The notes: generated by a model from the letters alone, not told the origin. 64,000 bases of DNA from Anoplolepis gracilipes (GCF_047496725.1 NC_132981.1:3106001-3170000), one strand, 5' to 3'; positions 33,620 to 44,383 are shown, counted from the first letter of the stretch. Numbers and translations are program-made.

Positions 33620-35690
33620 CGAACCAATTAACCCTTTGAGGACAAACATTGCGAATTTGCTGGAGGCCGGTAGAACTGTCCTCTGTTTCGATGACAATAT
33701 AAAGAACATGCTGTTATCGACTGCACATCGTATCCGCGATGAATAATATACACTGGCTTGTACGTTTGCCATTTTTCTGTCTGTAGAGAGATTGCGACTC
33801 TATCCTGATTATAAAATAACTCAATCTTGCAAAGAATTTGGCTACTTTGCAAAATTTTACATTTTTCTTTCAACTTTTTTTCACGAGTGACGTAAAACGT
33901 ATAAAAATATGTAGTCAATTCATTTAATTGTTATCACATATACATTTTTAATTATTATTAAAGAGATAAAAGGTAATATATAAAAATTAAAATAATGTAA
34001 TAAAAGGATTAAAGGATATAATAATAAATGCTTAGAAATTAAATACTATGAGTGACGGAGCGAGAAAGAAGTTTGTAATAATAATACAAAATCTCTTCGT
34101 TTTCATCTTCCAACGACTTTGTTAGAATATCTCCTTATCTGGGAAAAGATTTCCTATTTTGTCCTACATTTTTTTACATTATCTTCTTTAATAAGAAAAG
34201 CATGGTTTGGTGAAAATTAATGCGGCGTCAGCTAAAATATGCGTCCGCACATTAAATATGGTATTAATCGTACTTAAAAATTCTAACGTCCGTGTTTAAG
34301 TTCTGGTCCACGCCTCGTGGCGTGGAGCTCGCTATGAAATTGCGAGGGTGCTGCTCTCGGACTTTCGTGTGCGACGCAAATTAATTTTCAAGTGGCTCTC
34401 AGAATACCAGAGTGAACGCAAAGTGCAAAGCCGGTGGAAAGGAGAATCTGCGCGTTAGCCACAAACGCGATTAACAATTTCAACAATTCTTGATAAACTC
34501 GCGGTAGGTATTCTTCTCGCATCTGAGATGAAATTATTTGGAACACTATCTCTCATTATATACACCCCCTATACCTATTAATTTAATATATCAATTACCT
34601 TAAATCGTTTCGTCAAAGAATTGTGCCCTTATAATATTTATTAATTAATTCGCGAGCCAGAATTTTTTATTTATTCGCAAAAATCGCGGAAGAAACGCAA
34701 CGACGAGAAGCGCAAAATGTATAGCTGTTTGCGAGCGAGTATGGGCGGGCGTATATCATCGCGATATTTCGATCTCGAGAATCGTCCGTCTCTTCCAGAA
34801 ATAACTCGAGTTCGAAGGACCTTTGTCACAGTCGCGGATAACGATTGGCGATATCTCAGTCGATCGACGACGATGGCCGCGTATCGCGACGACGCAAGGA
34901 TACGAGAAAGAAGCGCGTCAAGCGTGAAATGGAACTCTTCTCGATCTCGATTTTAGATGACCTTACCAAACGAGCAAAATAATATAGTTTCTTTACAAAA
35001 AGAAAAAAGAAAAAAAAAAAAAAAAAAAACAAATTCCAATATTCGATAAATATACTTCGAAAGATTAGCAAGACGAATAATTGGGAGCAATTTCGAAAAG
35101 CAAATATTTGAAGATAAAACGATATTTTGTTGCGAGCAAAATTAGGTAGGCAGTTAATTACCCGACGAGTTTGTAATCATTCGATATAGATTCTGCATCC
35201 TAAATTGCAATAACATATTTCCAATAATTAATATTTAATGACAATTTGCTACCGGTAATTTATTATTTATTGTTACAAGTTTACCCCGACACAGTATTAC
35301 GCCTTCTCGTATCGATCTTCCGGCTATTGTTGCGCAATTGTAATATATACGCATAAAAATATTAATCTAATCAATATAATTTTCTACGGTAGTTAATAAA
35401 TTTCCAGAAAATTTCACGAGGAGACTTAATAGCGCGCGCGTGTATGTCTGTATATACACGTATGTACACGTATATACAGGTTTAATTTAATAATAAATAA
35501 ATCCGTTTGTGGATCCAATAATGAATAAGAATACAGAGAAATATAAATATATAAATCTTTTTACCCGCCTGTCTTCTAGAAATGATTTCAATTATCTTGT
35601 CGCACTCGAGAGCAATTCGTTTATCTTATAATCCCAACAAGTGGATAAATTTTACATGAATTCGAAGGAACGTGTGAGGGCTTCAACGAC
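33620..35690. other. AT-rich spacer, nothing recognised
   Basis: About 2 kb. It contains a poly(A)19 at 35011-35029 and a near-palindromic CTGTATATACACGTA/TACACGTATATACAG segment at 35449-35481. Small frames are unrecognised. Confidence 0.5.
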
Positions 35691-35994
35691 ACTAAAATAT
35701 GCGAGCGTCACCCTCACGGGAAGAGAAGAGCACGGGAAAATTCAGGATCGCGGACGTGATGATATCTCACGCATGTAGGTCATGGGTCCTCCGTGGCAAT
35801 CTCGTCGCTCGTCCTCTTCCTCGTCATAATCTTCGCCCTCCCATGGGAGATCGTCACAAGAACCGCGATGCCGCTCAAGTTTTCTCCCTCGGCGAAATAA
35901 TTTCCCGGAAAATTAACGTCGGCGGGCACGCGGCCATAACGCAACGCGTATGCCTCATGCTTGATAAATAAAAAGAGCGAGCGGGTAGATCGGC

Positions 35995-36056
35995 GCGCGG
36001 CAAGCAAGAAGAGAAAAAGGAACGTTCGAGGGTGCAACGCAGAGACGCAATGAAGG

Positions 36057-36097
<41 letters not shown>

Positions 36098-36255
36098 AAA
36101 GGTAGCGCGAGAAGAAGACACCGGGGGTGAGAAAGTAAGAGCGAAATGGAGACAGGAAGCGCGCGAAGAGACAGTAGAGACACAGGTGGAGGAAGCAGGC
36201 GGAAAAAGAAGCAAGAGGTGACACGCGTGGAATAGAGGACGCGAGAGAAATAGAC

Positions 36256-36293
<38 letters not shown>

Positions 36294-36346
36294 CGACGAC
36301 GAACACGGAGGGCTTGCCGGAGGGAAAGCGATAGGGTGAGAACCGA

Positions 36347-36402
<56 letters not shown>

Positions 36403-36404
36403 AG

Positions 36405-36441
<37 letters not shown>

Positions 36442-36460
36442 GCGGGGATGGAACGAGGAG
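35995..36460. repeat. homopurine-rich domain with three GA arrays
   Basis: About 465 bp in which the plus strand is overwhelmingly purine. GA arrays occur at 36060-36100, 36256-36291 and 36360-36437, and the linkers between them are also G/A-rich. The minus-strand frames (up to 246 codons) are poly-Ser/Leu artefacts of this bias. Confidence 0.9.
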
Positions 36461-36479
36461 ACAACGGGGGCCGCACGGC

Positions 36480-36960
36480 GTTATAAGATCGATAGCTGAT
36501 GTGATACCAACCCAACCCAAGCCGACCCAACTGAACCCAGTCCGACCCGCGCGGTTCGTTCACCCCCGCGGCGTATTCGCGCCATTATCTGTTCCAAATG
36601 TCGTCGTCGACGGCGACATCGCTTCACTTCGTATCGCGAAGCGGCCACCGCCGTCGCGCATTCGTCTTCCTTCGTCCAAACCGACCGGCCGGCAGCCACC
36701 CCCTATCCCACCCCTGACACTCGGCAAGGTGGAGGGGAAACGGGATGATTTTCTCTCGGTATACTTGTCTCGCGAATCGAGATAAACGCGGAATAGCTCC
36801 TTCGGTTTTTTCGCCCTTCTCTCGCCCCTCCTCCCATCCACCTCCCTCCCCCCTCCCTCTCTCCCTCATATCTTCCCCTAGGTTTTTAAGATTATGCGTT
36901 CGTCGTGCATTTACGACGTTCCGGTGCTCGACTATACGCCGTTTTACGAATCCTTGATCC
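36480..36960. promoter_or_regulatory. GC-rich, pyrimidine-biased block after the purine domain
   Basis: It begins with degenerate AACCC/GACCC words (CCCAACCCAAGCCGACCC near 36508), is CpG-rich to about 36670, then C/T-rich to 36870. The purine-to-pyrimidine strand switch at about 36460 mirrors that near 14.2 kb. Regulatory or 5' exonic function is possible, but no core promoter element is clear. Confidence 0.25.
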
Positions 36961-37439
36961 TATCGTCGCGCGTTTCCCCTCTTCTCTTTACCCTCTTCAC
37001 GTTCAACGACTCTGCCACTAACAACGTTGCGCGATTTCTGCCTCGCTTCATCCCCGCGTGAATTGTAAATGTCTAATGGCCGTTATAAAGGTTCAAGTTC
37101 AAATCAATTCGGGCATATCGCAGAGTCGTAAAATATTCCTAGTTTACGTCAAAATTTCGAATTTATTTAACAAGAAAGAAAAAACTGTCGATTATTAAAC
37201 TGAGATTCCGTGAGATAGAAAATAAAAAACTTTAGTTACCACTGTTATAAAACGTGATGTACAATAATATGATTTCAAAGATAAAGATTTCTCGTATTCT
37301 TGTTAACGCAAATTTTTTAACCGACCTAATTAATAAGCTCAATTTGCGAAATATAGCGACCGATAATCGAAGTTCCACCGCCAACGTTTAAATATCCGAG
37401 AAAAAATGGATTTATGTAATTATATAATTAAATCCGAAA

Positions 37440-37640
37440 TTCGGTGTAATATGTGATCTGGTCATATATAATTAATCCGACATTTAGCGCAATCTTATTT
37501 TATATAATCATATTCGACTAGATCTGTTTTCATAATCAGATCTAGTTTAAATATGATTATATATAAAGATAAGATGATATCGCGTTAAATTTTGGATACA
37601 CATATGATCATATAAAATTACATATGTTATCAGATCTTTT
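37440..37640. mobile_element. hairpin (MITE-like) element with a 35-bp stem
   Basis: The core arm 37492-37526 (ending GACTAGATCTG) pairs with 37537-37575 (starting CAGATCTAGTT) across a 10-nt loop, with only small bulges. The pairing continues outward more loosely: ACATTTAGCGC on the left against GCGTTAAATTTTGG on the right, then GTCATATATAATTAATCC against GGATACACATATGATC. It is non-coding. An RNA copy would form a long hairpin. Confidence 0.65.
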
Positions 37641-37742
37641 CGTCACTAATTACGCGTAATTTACGTCTGACTATTTTACATGATTTTTTTCTCGAGTATT
37701 CAAATGCAGTGAGTTTCTCTCCGATAGATACGCCAAGCACGT

Positions 37743-38228
37743 TTGCGCGGCCGTAAACCCGAAGAACCGGTGCGTTTTGGTAAACCAGCTGCCACGCAAA
37801 AACTGCACTATCCGATTTTATGCCCGATGCACGCCCCGTCGTTGACGTTTCCGCATTGCCCCTTATACGGCATGCATAGCCGCATATGCACGTGCGCGCG
37901 GATGCAACTATCCCGCGCGATGCGCTTTGTGCGACGGACGGTGCCGGGTACGCACGCGAATCTCGCGTCCGTTTCTCTTAAATCGATAATCGATACTAAT
38001 TCCCAATGTACCTCGAAGCACACTAACCGTTTCCACGCGTTTACGGTTTACGATTATCTTTTAATATCGATTCCGCCAACCGTTTTAACCGCGACACGCA
38101 TAATTGGCGACGACGTTAGCGTTTTACGAGGCGCTCCTCGATCGACGACGCGGTTTTCAGCCGCGTTTCTTAAAGTTGAACGTAAAATTGAATATTCCTG
38201 CAACAGAGCAGTTTTACATCCCTTATGA
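37743..38228 (+). CDS. unrecognised 161-codon open frame, complex composition
   Basis: The longest plus-strand frame in the window that is free of simple repeats. It opens shortly after the hairpin element. Its composition is mixed with several Cys and His in the first third (PHCPLYGMHSRICTC) and Ser/Thr-rich later. There is no signal peptide, membrane span or known motif, and I recognise no family. The local G+C is about half, which lowers stop-codon frequency, and no splice or start context is decisive. Treat it as an unverified frame. Confidence 0.15.
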   Translation: MRGRKPEEPVRFGKPAATQKLHYPILCPMHAPSLTFPHCPLYGMHSRICTCARMQLSRAMRFVRRTVPGTHANLASVSLKSIIDTNSQCTSKHTNRFHAFTVYDYLLISIPPTVLTATRIIGDDVSVLRGAPRSTTRFSAAFLKVERKIEYSCNRAVLHPL

Positions 38229-38239
38229 CGCTGCTTTTA

Positions 38240-40250
38240 GCGATGTAAAAGCGCCTTGAAGAAAATACATCCGGCATGCGTGTAAGAGGGCTTCTCCTCG
38301 GCAAACTTACATTTTGTAACTTACAAATAAGCGCTTCTTTGTTGAATTAATCGATATCTATCGCGTGTTAGTATATAAAAATCATTTATAATGAGCATTT
38401 TTTTACGAATATAAAGAATTAGAAGCATGTCACTGCTCGAAATCAATTTTTCGTCATGTTAACGCAGTTGTTAAATAGTTTATGGTTATTAAAAATATTT
38501 GAATTATAGCTTGTTGCGAAAAATTAAAAAAATTAAATTATATATAACTTTCAGGATTAGAGATTAGATGTTTTAAAAAGGATTTACATTATTTTAATCC
38601 CATAAGATTACATTCACGACATTTTTTAAACAAAGCTTAATTCAAAGTATCAATCTAATTAGATTATAAATGTATAATAATTTCTAGAAAAAAAATATAT
38701 ATGTATAATGTGTCAATGTGTAAAAATTACATGTATACGTATTATAATATACACATTAAAAAAAAGTTGAAAAATATAACGTGCATCTTTTTATTTTCCC
38801 TTCGATATACGCTGGTATAAAGTAACAACTACCGCTCGGTTACATGCACGTTAAGCCGTAAGTATTTCGTTTATGCGGTAGAAGAATCGCACTAATGGCG
38901 ACAACAATGCGACTAGTATGCGCCACGTGTTACCCATACAGGAAACGAATGCGTACGAGCCAAGTTGTCGTACGCACAGATCTCGTCACGAATGCGACGG
39001 AGGTCATTGAGATTTTATGTGAATTCAGAGGTAATCAATGTCGTATTTCATTGTACATCGCGTTCTGGTTACAAACAAAATGATATCCGTCATCTGCTTT
39101 AGCGCACAAATTCAAATTTTGTGTCTCTACAACTTTCGGAATTCTATTTTTTTAAGAGAAGTAAAAATTTATTTAAATAGAAAAAATTAACTGATTTAAC
39201 AAGCTGTTTAATCCCGCGTGTTACAGTCTCTCGTAATTAAAGTATATCTTTAGTAAAAATTCATCGTACTAAAAATGTGCTAGAGAAACTTTATATAATT
39301 GTATGGTCAGCTTATGCAGTTTTAGAAAATATATTTATTATTAATTATTGGAGTGGATTAATAATTAAAAAATCGACTAATCGAACCAAAGTGTAGTTAG
39401 GCATCAGTTCGAAATAAATATTTTATCGCCAAATGACAGTTAAATCCAAATACAATTTATCCACTAAACTTAAAAAGTGATTTCTAAAAATTGTTCAACG
39501 TTGGTGACAATTCTCTTCAATATCGTAATTTGTTCCAATAATTTTCGCCAAATCCATTGCAATTCGAGTTGCTTAAAGTGGAATAGATAAATTATCCAGA
39601 TAATAAAATATATTGTTCAGATAACATTATAACTATAATAAAAACAGAATCGTGTTTAACAAAGTTTATTATCATGTTATAGTGCCCTCTAATCTACTAT
39701 TGAACGCGAGCAACGGTACTGCAAGATATGAATAGGTTCGCATCGCAATTTAAAGAATACGCTTGCCAAGAAGAGACGAAATTGTTCGTTTAGCGGTGAC
39801 AGATTAAATCGAATCAATGACGATAACGTAATTAGTGTCAAATTTATCGCTCTAAAGCGTCGCAAGATTAAATTTGGGCATCCTGAAATTTTAATCATAC
39901 TAATAAATCGTATTTAGTTGATTTAGATATTTATCGAAAGGATTACTTTTTTTCAAACTAGTCGTATAAAGCGACGTATATAAGATCGCAAATGTCACAA
40001 TCGTATATAAAATCAATGAAAGAATCGACTTCTCTTGATCGTTAGAATATATAAAGGCGAATAAAATTAAGAAAAAAAAAAAAAAAAAAAAAAACGGCCA
40101 TTCAAGAATACATAGAATTTCCAGAGTGCGGTGAACTTAGCACGATTCGAGTCTCAAGAGCTTAAAATTGATCCCCGGATCAAAATTATTTGCTGCATGT
40201 TAATAGACAGAACCATGGTAACGTGTAAACCTCTGTAAACGCATGTGGCA
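38240..40250. other. AT-rich spacer, nothing recognised
   Basis: About 2 kb of AT-rich DNA with a poly(A)23 at 40072-40094. A GC-balanced patch at 38860-39030 carries an unrecognised 62-codon frame. Confidence 0.55.
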
Positions 40251-40255
40251 TGTCT

Positions 40256-40424
40256 ACGGCGGGAACACACCGACAAGCGGGGTTAACCAACTCCGGGTTA
40301 GCAATTCGTTGTCCCTTTCCGGATTGTAGCTGTACCTATATTATGTATAGCAGAGAAGGTAAATTTAGTTAACCAGGGTTAGAGCGCTAACCCACCTTGT
40401 TGCAACCGGTCCCTATACTCGCCG
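40256..40424. mobile_element. candidate ~170-bp inverted-repeat element with GGTTAAC/GGGTTAG words
   Basis: The left end CGGCGGGAACACACCGACAA and the reverse complement of the right end, CGGCGAGTATAGGGACCGG, begin alike, and both continue through ACAAG to a GGGTTA block. GGTTAACCA, GGGTTAGC, GTTAACCAGGGTTAG and GCTAACCC lie inside. The arms are short and diverged, so a miniature element and a cluster of Grainyhead-like AACC(G/A)GTT sites are both possible readings. Confidence 0.4.
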
Positions 40425-41015
40425 CTGTTTGACAGCGAACACGAATTAGGGCAACATTATTATCGGATGTTTCGAAACTAACGAAACGACGGGGTGTAAT
40501 ACTATGAAAACTTTGCGTTTCCTGTATATATCTCAGCCATGTAGTGGCCAAATCGCACGAGCGAGCAAATGAGATCAGGAATGGCACTGGTTGAGACTGT
40601 CTGGGCAGAATAACTAATTTCTAATAGAATCGATTTTTCCAATAAAGTACACAACAAAACATCCCGCAATTTAGTTTCATTCAAAAAGCAATTGACGGTA
40701 ATTAAATATATTTTGAAAATCTTTGCGATATTCGCGGTTGATGAAGTATTTATTACATGAGAATTTTCGTATATGTATATGTAAATAGAAATATAAATTA
40801 TAGTTGAACAAGAGATAACAAGATTAATCTTGATGTTGTTTCAAAACAATTCAAAACAAGATCAAGACAAGATTTTTTAATTAGTTAGCGATTTAGTAAT
40901 TAATGAAAATACCAAGACTAAAATTGTCAAGATTAATTTTTAAAAAATCCCTATATTATATACAAACTTAAAACAATTTTATTTAATTGATACTAATTTA
41001 TGTCACCAGTAATGA

Positions 41016-41332
41016 AAATTATACAATGATTTATTTAAGCGACTAAACTGGCAAATCAAATTTATTATTAAAAGGTTAACATCGATGACGTTTCGACCTT
41101 TGGTTTAGGTCCTTTTCAAGTCTGTAATAATACGTTACAAAAATTTTTTATAAAAGAAGTTTAGCATAATGTACATGTTTAGATAAATGAAGATTAGATG
41201 AAAGAAGAAATAAAGAGGAATACAGACTTGAAAAGGACTTAAACCAAAGATAGAAACGTCGTCGATGTCAACCTTTTAATAATAAATTTGATTTGCCAGT
41301 TTGGTAGCTTAAATAAATCATTGTATAATTTT
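41016..41332. mobile_element. foldback pair of a ~110-bp unit with hammerhead-like motifs
   Basis: The arms 41016-41126 and 41222-41332 are reverse complements with about seven mismatches, separated by 95 bp. Each arm, read toward its own outer end, contains CTTGAAAAGGAC, an AAACCAAAG loop, GAAACGTC and then GATGT before AACC. This resembles the hammerhead-like repeat units of Penelope-like retroelements and retrozymes. No reverse transcriptase or other coding sequence is nearby. The flanks (40806-40960 and 41560-41660) carry repeated AAGACAAGATT words that may be an outer, older element. Confidence 0.75.
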
Positions 41333-41756
41333 ATTTAATAAATAAATACACTTGTATTAACAAATTTAGAAACAATCAATACAAAATAAATAATCAAAAT
41401 AAATAAAATTTTACATAATTATTTAGCTACACAAAACTACATACATATATTGTATTTTCATTATATTGTATTTTCAAAAGCAAATGACGTAACAATTATC
41501 TTAAATTATTTTATAAAGATTATGTTAAAAAATTATTACAAAATTATTTAGCATTAAATAAAATCGAGGCAAGACAAAGGATTCACTCATGATCAAGACA
41601 AGATTAAAGTTTTTGAAAATTTTTCAATACTATAATATAATATTTTTATGAATATTGTCTTGTCTTGTGTAATATAAATCCTAATATAAATTCGCCCATG
41701 GGAAACAAATGCAAGGAGAAACTAATAAAGCAAGCGAGCACCGCCTTTCGGCGCCG

Positions 41757-41816
41757 CGTCGCGTCGCGTCGCGTCTCGTCTCGTCTCGTCTCGTCTCGTC
41801 TCGTCTCGTCTCGCGT
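41757..41816. repeat. (CGTCG)/(CGTCT) pentanucleotide array
   Basis: About four GCGTC units followed by about eight CTCGT units form a 60-bp pentamer array with a unit-sequence switch. On the minus strand it reads as repeated Arg-Arg-Asp-Glu-Thr. Confidence 0.95.
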
Positions 41817-41819
41817 CGG

Positions 41820-42370
41820 TGCAACTCTCGAAACGCGACACCGCATCCTCCACCGGGCTCTTACAAAAGTTCCCCATAACAAGGAGCGCGCTTGTAGCTG
41901 TAACAGTAGTAAATCCTGCCTCGAGACAGACACGGTCCTCTCTCGCGTCCTCGTGTACCCCTCTCCCCCTTCCGCCCCGGATCTTCCCTGCAATACCGCG
42001 TGCATTCGCGGACGCACCTCTCTCGTCGACGACATCTTTCTCTTGGCCGTATGTCGGGCGAAAAAGCACAGCGTTTTTATAGTTACACGAATCGCATTCG
42101 CGTCGCGAATAAAAATGGCGACGAGAGAGAGATAAGGCGCGCGTTGTTTTATGGCGAATTATACCCGGGGGATATTAAATATCTTATTACGCGCACCCGC
42201 TCTCTTAAAAGGGGAAACTTTTGTTACGCGCGTCTCTCTCTCTCTCTCCCCGTCCGCGGAGGGATGCACAAGCGCAAGCAAAGGCGAACGTTCGCTCGTT
42301 ATATACGCGCGGGTCGCGGTAATATTTCGCGACGGCCCTCCCAGGCGAGAAAGGGTTCCGCGGAATTAAA
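41820..42370. promoter_or_regulatory. GC-balanced complex block after the pentamer array
   Basis: About 550 bp of CpG-containing sequence with overlapping frames of 72-156 codons on both strands, none recognised. A short CT run lies at 42234-42248. It could be an exon or regulatory element. Confidence 0.22.
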
Positions 42371-42593
42371 ATAGTTTTTATGGAATGTTTAAAAGAACCT
42401 GAGAAGCATTACCCGGCGGCCTTCGCGAGTTTCGCGGTTAATTAAATCATGTGAATTAATCTGGCGCGCGGGACTCTCGAAAATCTTTTCAAACGTCTAA
42501 TTGGAAAATTTTTGCGGCACAACGTGCATTCCGAATCTCCCTAATCATATTGGACTCAATTCTCGTCGCAGATGTAAGATGAAAAAAATTTCT

Positions 42594-42596
<3 letters not shown>

Positions 42597-42647
<51 letters not shown>
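42597..42647. repeat. (TA)25 microsatellite
   Basis: An uninterrupted TA array of about 50 bp, able to extrude a cruciform. Confidence 0.97.
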
Positions 42648-42648
<1 letters not shown>

Positions 42649-42718
42649 AATAAAATTGTCCTTCCGTGTAATTAAAATAAAATCAAAACAATATAATAAA
42701 AAATTAATTAAAGTAAAA

Positions 42719-43180
42719 TTAAATGGTAGACAACGGTAGACAGTTAAATTTTAATATCTCTATATTAAATAAAATGCGAATTCTCAAGAAGTATTGTTCG
42801 TCACGTTTACACGTCAAGTTCGAAGTTCTTCTCGCAACTCGTTTTCTATTGACAAAGCGACTGGGCGTTGATGCGATCCTGGGCAACGCGAACAAACCCA
42901 GACAGAAGTTTCTGGTTACAATGGATTTAACACCTGTGATGGAAGGAGTTTCAGCGCTAATAACAACCTGCGGGCTCCGAAACAGTCTTGAAAATTTATG
43001 ATGCGTATTAAACTCGTCGACCGCAAACGGCTCCACGTCGATAGTCGCAGCGAAAATGATTCCAAGTGTTGAAAATGAGAAATATTTTATAACGATGTCG
43101 GATACGTAGTACGTGATTGGGAACGCTATACTACTTGCGACAAAAAATTTGTCATATACGGTATCTAATAAAATAACCAT
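42719..43180 (-). CDS. unrecognised 153-codon open frame, complex composition
   Basis: A minus-strand frame in only moderately AT-rich DNA, without any simple repeat, so its length is less easily explained by composition than most. The N-terminal ~45 residues are hydrophobic (VASSIAFPITYYVSDIVIKY, then FSFSTLGIIFAATI) and could be one or two membrane segments. The C-terminal part is basic, with RFVNRKRVARR. A 92-codon plus-strand frame overlaps it. I recognise no family. A fragment of a membrane protein, an old pseudogene or chance are all possible. Confidence 0.2.
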   Translation of the reverse strand: MVILLDTVYDKFFVASSIAFPITYYVSDIVIKYFSFSTLGIIFAATIDVEPFAVDEFNTHHKFSRLFRSPQVVISAETPSITGVKSIVTRNFCLGLFALPRIASTPSRFVNRKRVARRTSNLTCKRDEQYFLRIRILFNIEILKFNCLPLSTI

Positions 43181-43579
43181 ATTATATTAATTATGAATAA
43201 TGTTAAAAATTAGTTAAAATAATTTTTAATTATTATTAAAAAGATAAGCAAAGAATATGGTTTCTCGATAAAGTCTTTAATTTTTGAATGATAAAAAAAT
43301 GAAATATTTATACAAAGAGATTTTTGTGCATGTTTTTTATGTTTGTTAAAATTTATTTCCAATCTCTCATCTATCACTTTAGCACAGCTTCTTCTTTATT
43401 CAATTATATTATTCTTCTTAATAGCAATAGGAATTTTATTTAAAGACTGATTGATTTTGAAAACAATCCTTATAATATAGGGTCTGGAAACTTTCAAAAG
43501 CGATGTCATTCACAAAGATGAAAAAAATATTCTCTCATATTACGAGAGATTACGAGAGATCGCATCGATCAAGGGGCTA

Positions 43580-43850
43580 TTGTCAAGCGTAACTGAACGC
43601 AGCCGCGCCGAATAACATCGTCGCCAATTGCTCTCAGTATCTCACTTCTACAGCCTGTCCCCCGTCCGCGGCTTATCTTACCGCGCGATCGAGCCCGGTG
43701 CACGGAACCTCCTCCTGTACACGTACTTCCGGCGGACGCCTAAATTTAGGCCTCGCGCGGCCCCGCGTTAGATACTCAGCCTCGTATAGGCTACAGTCAG
43801 GCAAACTAACCCGACGTTCTCACTCACTCAACTCGCGCAAACCTCGCTCC
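43580..43850. promoter_or_regulatory. CpG-rich block with a palindromic MEF2-type site
   Basis: A CpG-rich segment upstream of CT arrays. It contains the perfect 14-bp palindrome GCCTAAATTTAGGC (43738-43751), whose centre CTAAATTTAG fits the MEF2 consensus YTAWWWWTAR. The composition and the following pyrimidine tracts resemble other candidate regulatory blocks in the window. Confidence 0.3.
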
Positions 43851-43854
43851 CTTT

Positions 43855-43865
43855 CTCACACACAC

Positions 43866-43902
<37 letters not shown>
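43855..43902. repeat. (CA)n-(CT)n compound microsatellite
   Basis: A short CA run passes into about 18 CT units with a TT interruption. Confidence 0.94.
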
Positions 43903-43903
<1 letters not shown>

Positions 43904-44003
43904 CCTTTCCTCTTCCCTCTCCTAGTTCTATGCACGTACAGGAAAGGGAGGAAAAGATGGGGGAGAGGGGGAGGAGGAGCAATAAAGAGTGTGTACCTAC
44001 ACG

Positions 44004-44029
44004 CGGCCGGCCGGCCGTCCGGCCGGCTG
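44004..44029. repeat. GGCC/CCGG palindromic cluster
   Basis: Repeated GGCC/CCGG words give nested palindromes around CGGCCGTCCGGCCG. It can form a very GC-rich hairpin, the strongest in the window. Confidence 0.9.
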
Positions 44030-44099
44030 GCAGGTTTACAAGGAAGGTAAAGGCAAAAGCAAAGCCGGGCAGATAGAAGGCAAGCCTTCCCCAGTGCTG

Positions 44100-44347
44100 A
44101 AGAGAGAGTCTACGATACACACCGTCACGCATTCACCCTCCGTCCGATCCCAGACCTGCCTGAACTCTTTTTCCCTTAGTCCCTTCTCGATCCTCCCTCT
44201 TGGCCCTCTCCCCCTCGCGTCATCCAGCCGGCCTGTCCGCCTGCTTGCTCGCTCGCTCGCTTCCACCACCAGCACACCACCGACACCACCACCAGCACAC
44301 CATCGTCGTTCATCGGTACACACCACCGCCTTTCTCTCTCTTTCTTT

Positions 44348-44383
<36 letters not shown>

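Noticed and set aside
35780..36563. 246- and 202-codon minus-strand frames
   Set aside because: Poly-(Ser-Leu) translation of the homopurine domain in two frames at once, so not a protein signal.
37085..37105. B-box-like GGTTCAAGTTC
   Set aside because: The nearest A-box-like word (TGGCCG) is far too close for a pol III promoter and no tRNA fold is possible.
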